From: JALOLG01 sp035557475
Lineage (GTDB): Bacteria > Actinomycetota > Acidimicrobiia > Acidimicrobiales > Ilumatobacteraceae
Assembly: GCA_035557475.1 (NCBI GenBank)
Contig: DATMDV010000111.1
Coordinates: 1-5,410, forward strand
Reading direction: 5' to 3'
Length of the DNA: 5,410 nucleotides
Position numbers and translations under genes: made by a program. Within the stretch, counting starts at the first letter, position 1; each line of letters begins with the position of its first letter. Of the stretch, positions 4,953 through 5,410 are shown piece after piece. Below the pieces are notes generated by a model. The model saw only the letters and a program-made list of their open reading frames with translations. It was not told the origin of the DNA and ran no database searches.

Positions 4953-5410
4953 CTGCGCTCCTGCCGGCCAGGACCGAGCCGAACGACCCGGAGCGGGCCA
5001 GCGTCGCCAAGGTGGCGACCACGAACATCGCCACGACGACGACCAGGTGGTCGGTGCCGGTGCCGAGCCCGAGCCACGGCTCCTGGATCGCCCGCACCAC
5101 ATGCGTCAGCGGGAGCACGGTCCCGATGTCGTTCATCACCGGCGACATCACCTCCGGCGGCGGTCCGCCGCCGGCCAGCAGGAACATCGGCAGGAACAGC
5201 AGCAGCCCGACGCCCTGCGCCGCGCGGGCGTTGGGCAGAAGCGTCCCGAGCAGCACGCCGATGCTGATGAAAGCGGCTGAGCCGGCGACGATCCCGACGA
5301 CCGTCCGCGCCGGGTCTTCGACCCCGGGCATCCCGTACGCCAGCGCGGACGTGGCGAGCAGGATTGCGCCGCCGATCGCCACGAAGACTGCGCCGATCAC
5401 GAACTGGCTG
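4927..5410 (-). CDS. ABC-2 type transporter permease, 5' part beyond the window edge
   Basis: The frame is open from the right edge to the TAG at 4929-4927, about 160 visible residues. A GTG at 5400 is in frame, but hydrophobic sequence continues upstream of it, so it is unlikely to be the start. Counting from that GTG, hydrophobic segments lie at about 1-20, 33-55, 60-77 and 117-135, so this is an integral cytoplasmic-membrane protein. The block FLPMFLLAGGGPPPEVM at 69-85, followed by LPLTHVVRAIQEPWLG at 96-111, is the typical C-terminal signature of DrrB-like ABC-2 permeases, which export drugs, lipids or polysaccharide precursors with a separate ATPase. The ATPase gene should lie further right, outside the window. 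It ends with a short polar tail (RSGSFGSVLAGRS...). It is followed 13 nt later by rplU on the same strand, an unusual neighbour. Substrate unknown. Confidence 0.85.
   Translation of the reverse strand, partial: SQFVIGAVFVAIGGAILLATSALAYGMPGVEDPARTVVGIVAGSAAFISIGVLLGTLLPNARAAQGVGLLLFLPMFLLAGGGPPPEVMSPVMNDIGTVLPLTHVVRAIQEPWLGLGTGTDHLVVVVAMFVVATLATLARSGSFGSVLAGRSAVGGLATRR

Noticed and set aside
4365..5267. A 300-codon plus-strand open frame opposite rplU, rpmA and the permease
   Set aside because: It spans three real genes on the other strand, has no domain signature, and becomes Arg/Ser/Pro-rich and low complexity toward its end.
1..5410. Search by eye for CRISPR arrays, tRNA/rRNA genes, IS ends, attachment sites or defence/toxin-antitoxin genes
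   Set aside because: No regularly spaced repeats, cloverleaf-like segments, transposase motifs or short unknown paired genes were seen; every substantial segment is accounted for by core genes.

Overview
The window looks like ordinary chromosomal core sequence from a high-GC actinobacterium. The G/C-rich third codon positions, the PspA C-terminal pattern, the DrrB-like ABC-2 permease and the TANNNT -10 boxes placed directly in front of start codons all fit Actinobacteria. The overall character resembles Acidimicrobiia (Ilumatobacter-like), but that placement is an inference from protein style and was not tested by any search.

Layout, left to right. (1) Bases 2-622, plus strand: the C-terminal three quarters of a PspA/IM30 membrane-stress protein, cut by the left edge. 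(2) Bases 654-2998, minus strand: obg followed by proB, overlapping by one base (TGATG). proB converges on pspA with only 31 bp between the stop codons. (3) Bases 2999-3111: a compact divergent promoter region between obg (minus) and a dGTPase-like HD-domain gene (plus). It is strikingly symmetric, with a near-identical -10/initiation box in front of each gene and a long inverted repeat midway. (4) Bases 3112-4245, plus strand: the dNTP triphosphohydrolase-like gene. (5) Bases 4246-4333: a short convergent spacer with small hairpins. (6) Bases 4334-4913, minus strand: rplU (L21) and rpmA (L27). (7) Bases 4927-5410, minus strand: the C-terminal part of an ABC-2 type permease, cut by the right edge. 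There is no gene-free stretch over 300 bp, and no RNA gene, CRISPR array or mobile element is visible.

How it fits together: rplU-rpmA-obg-proB is a classic bacterial gene order linking large-subunit assembly (L21, L27 and the 50S-associated GTPase Obg) with the first step of proline synthesis. Here that order is kept on the minus strand, but an oppositely oriented dNTPase gene sits between rpmA and obg. obg therefore needs its own promoter, and the sequence appears to supply one.

I do not see a new multi-gene system. The observation most worth following is the double-dyad divergent promoter between obg and the dNTPase gene, which could be a shared operator or a dispersed palindromic repeat. 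Next is the insertion that splits the canonical operon.
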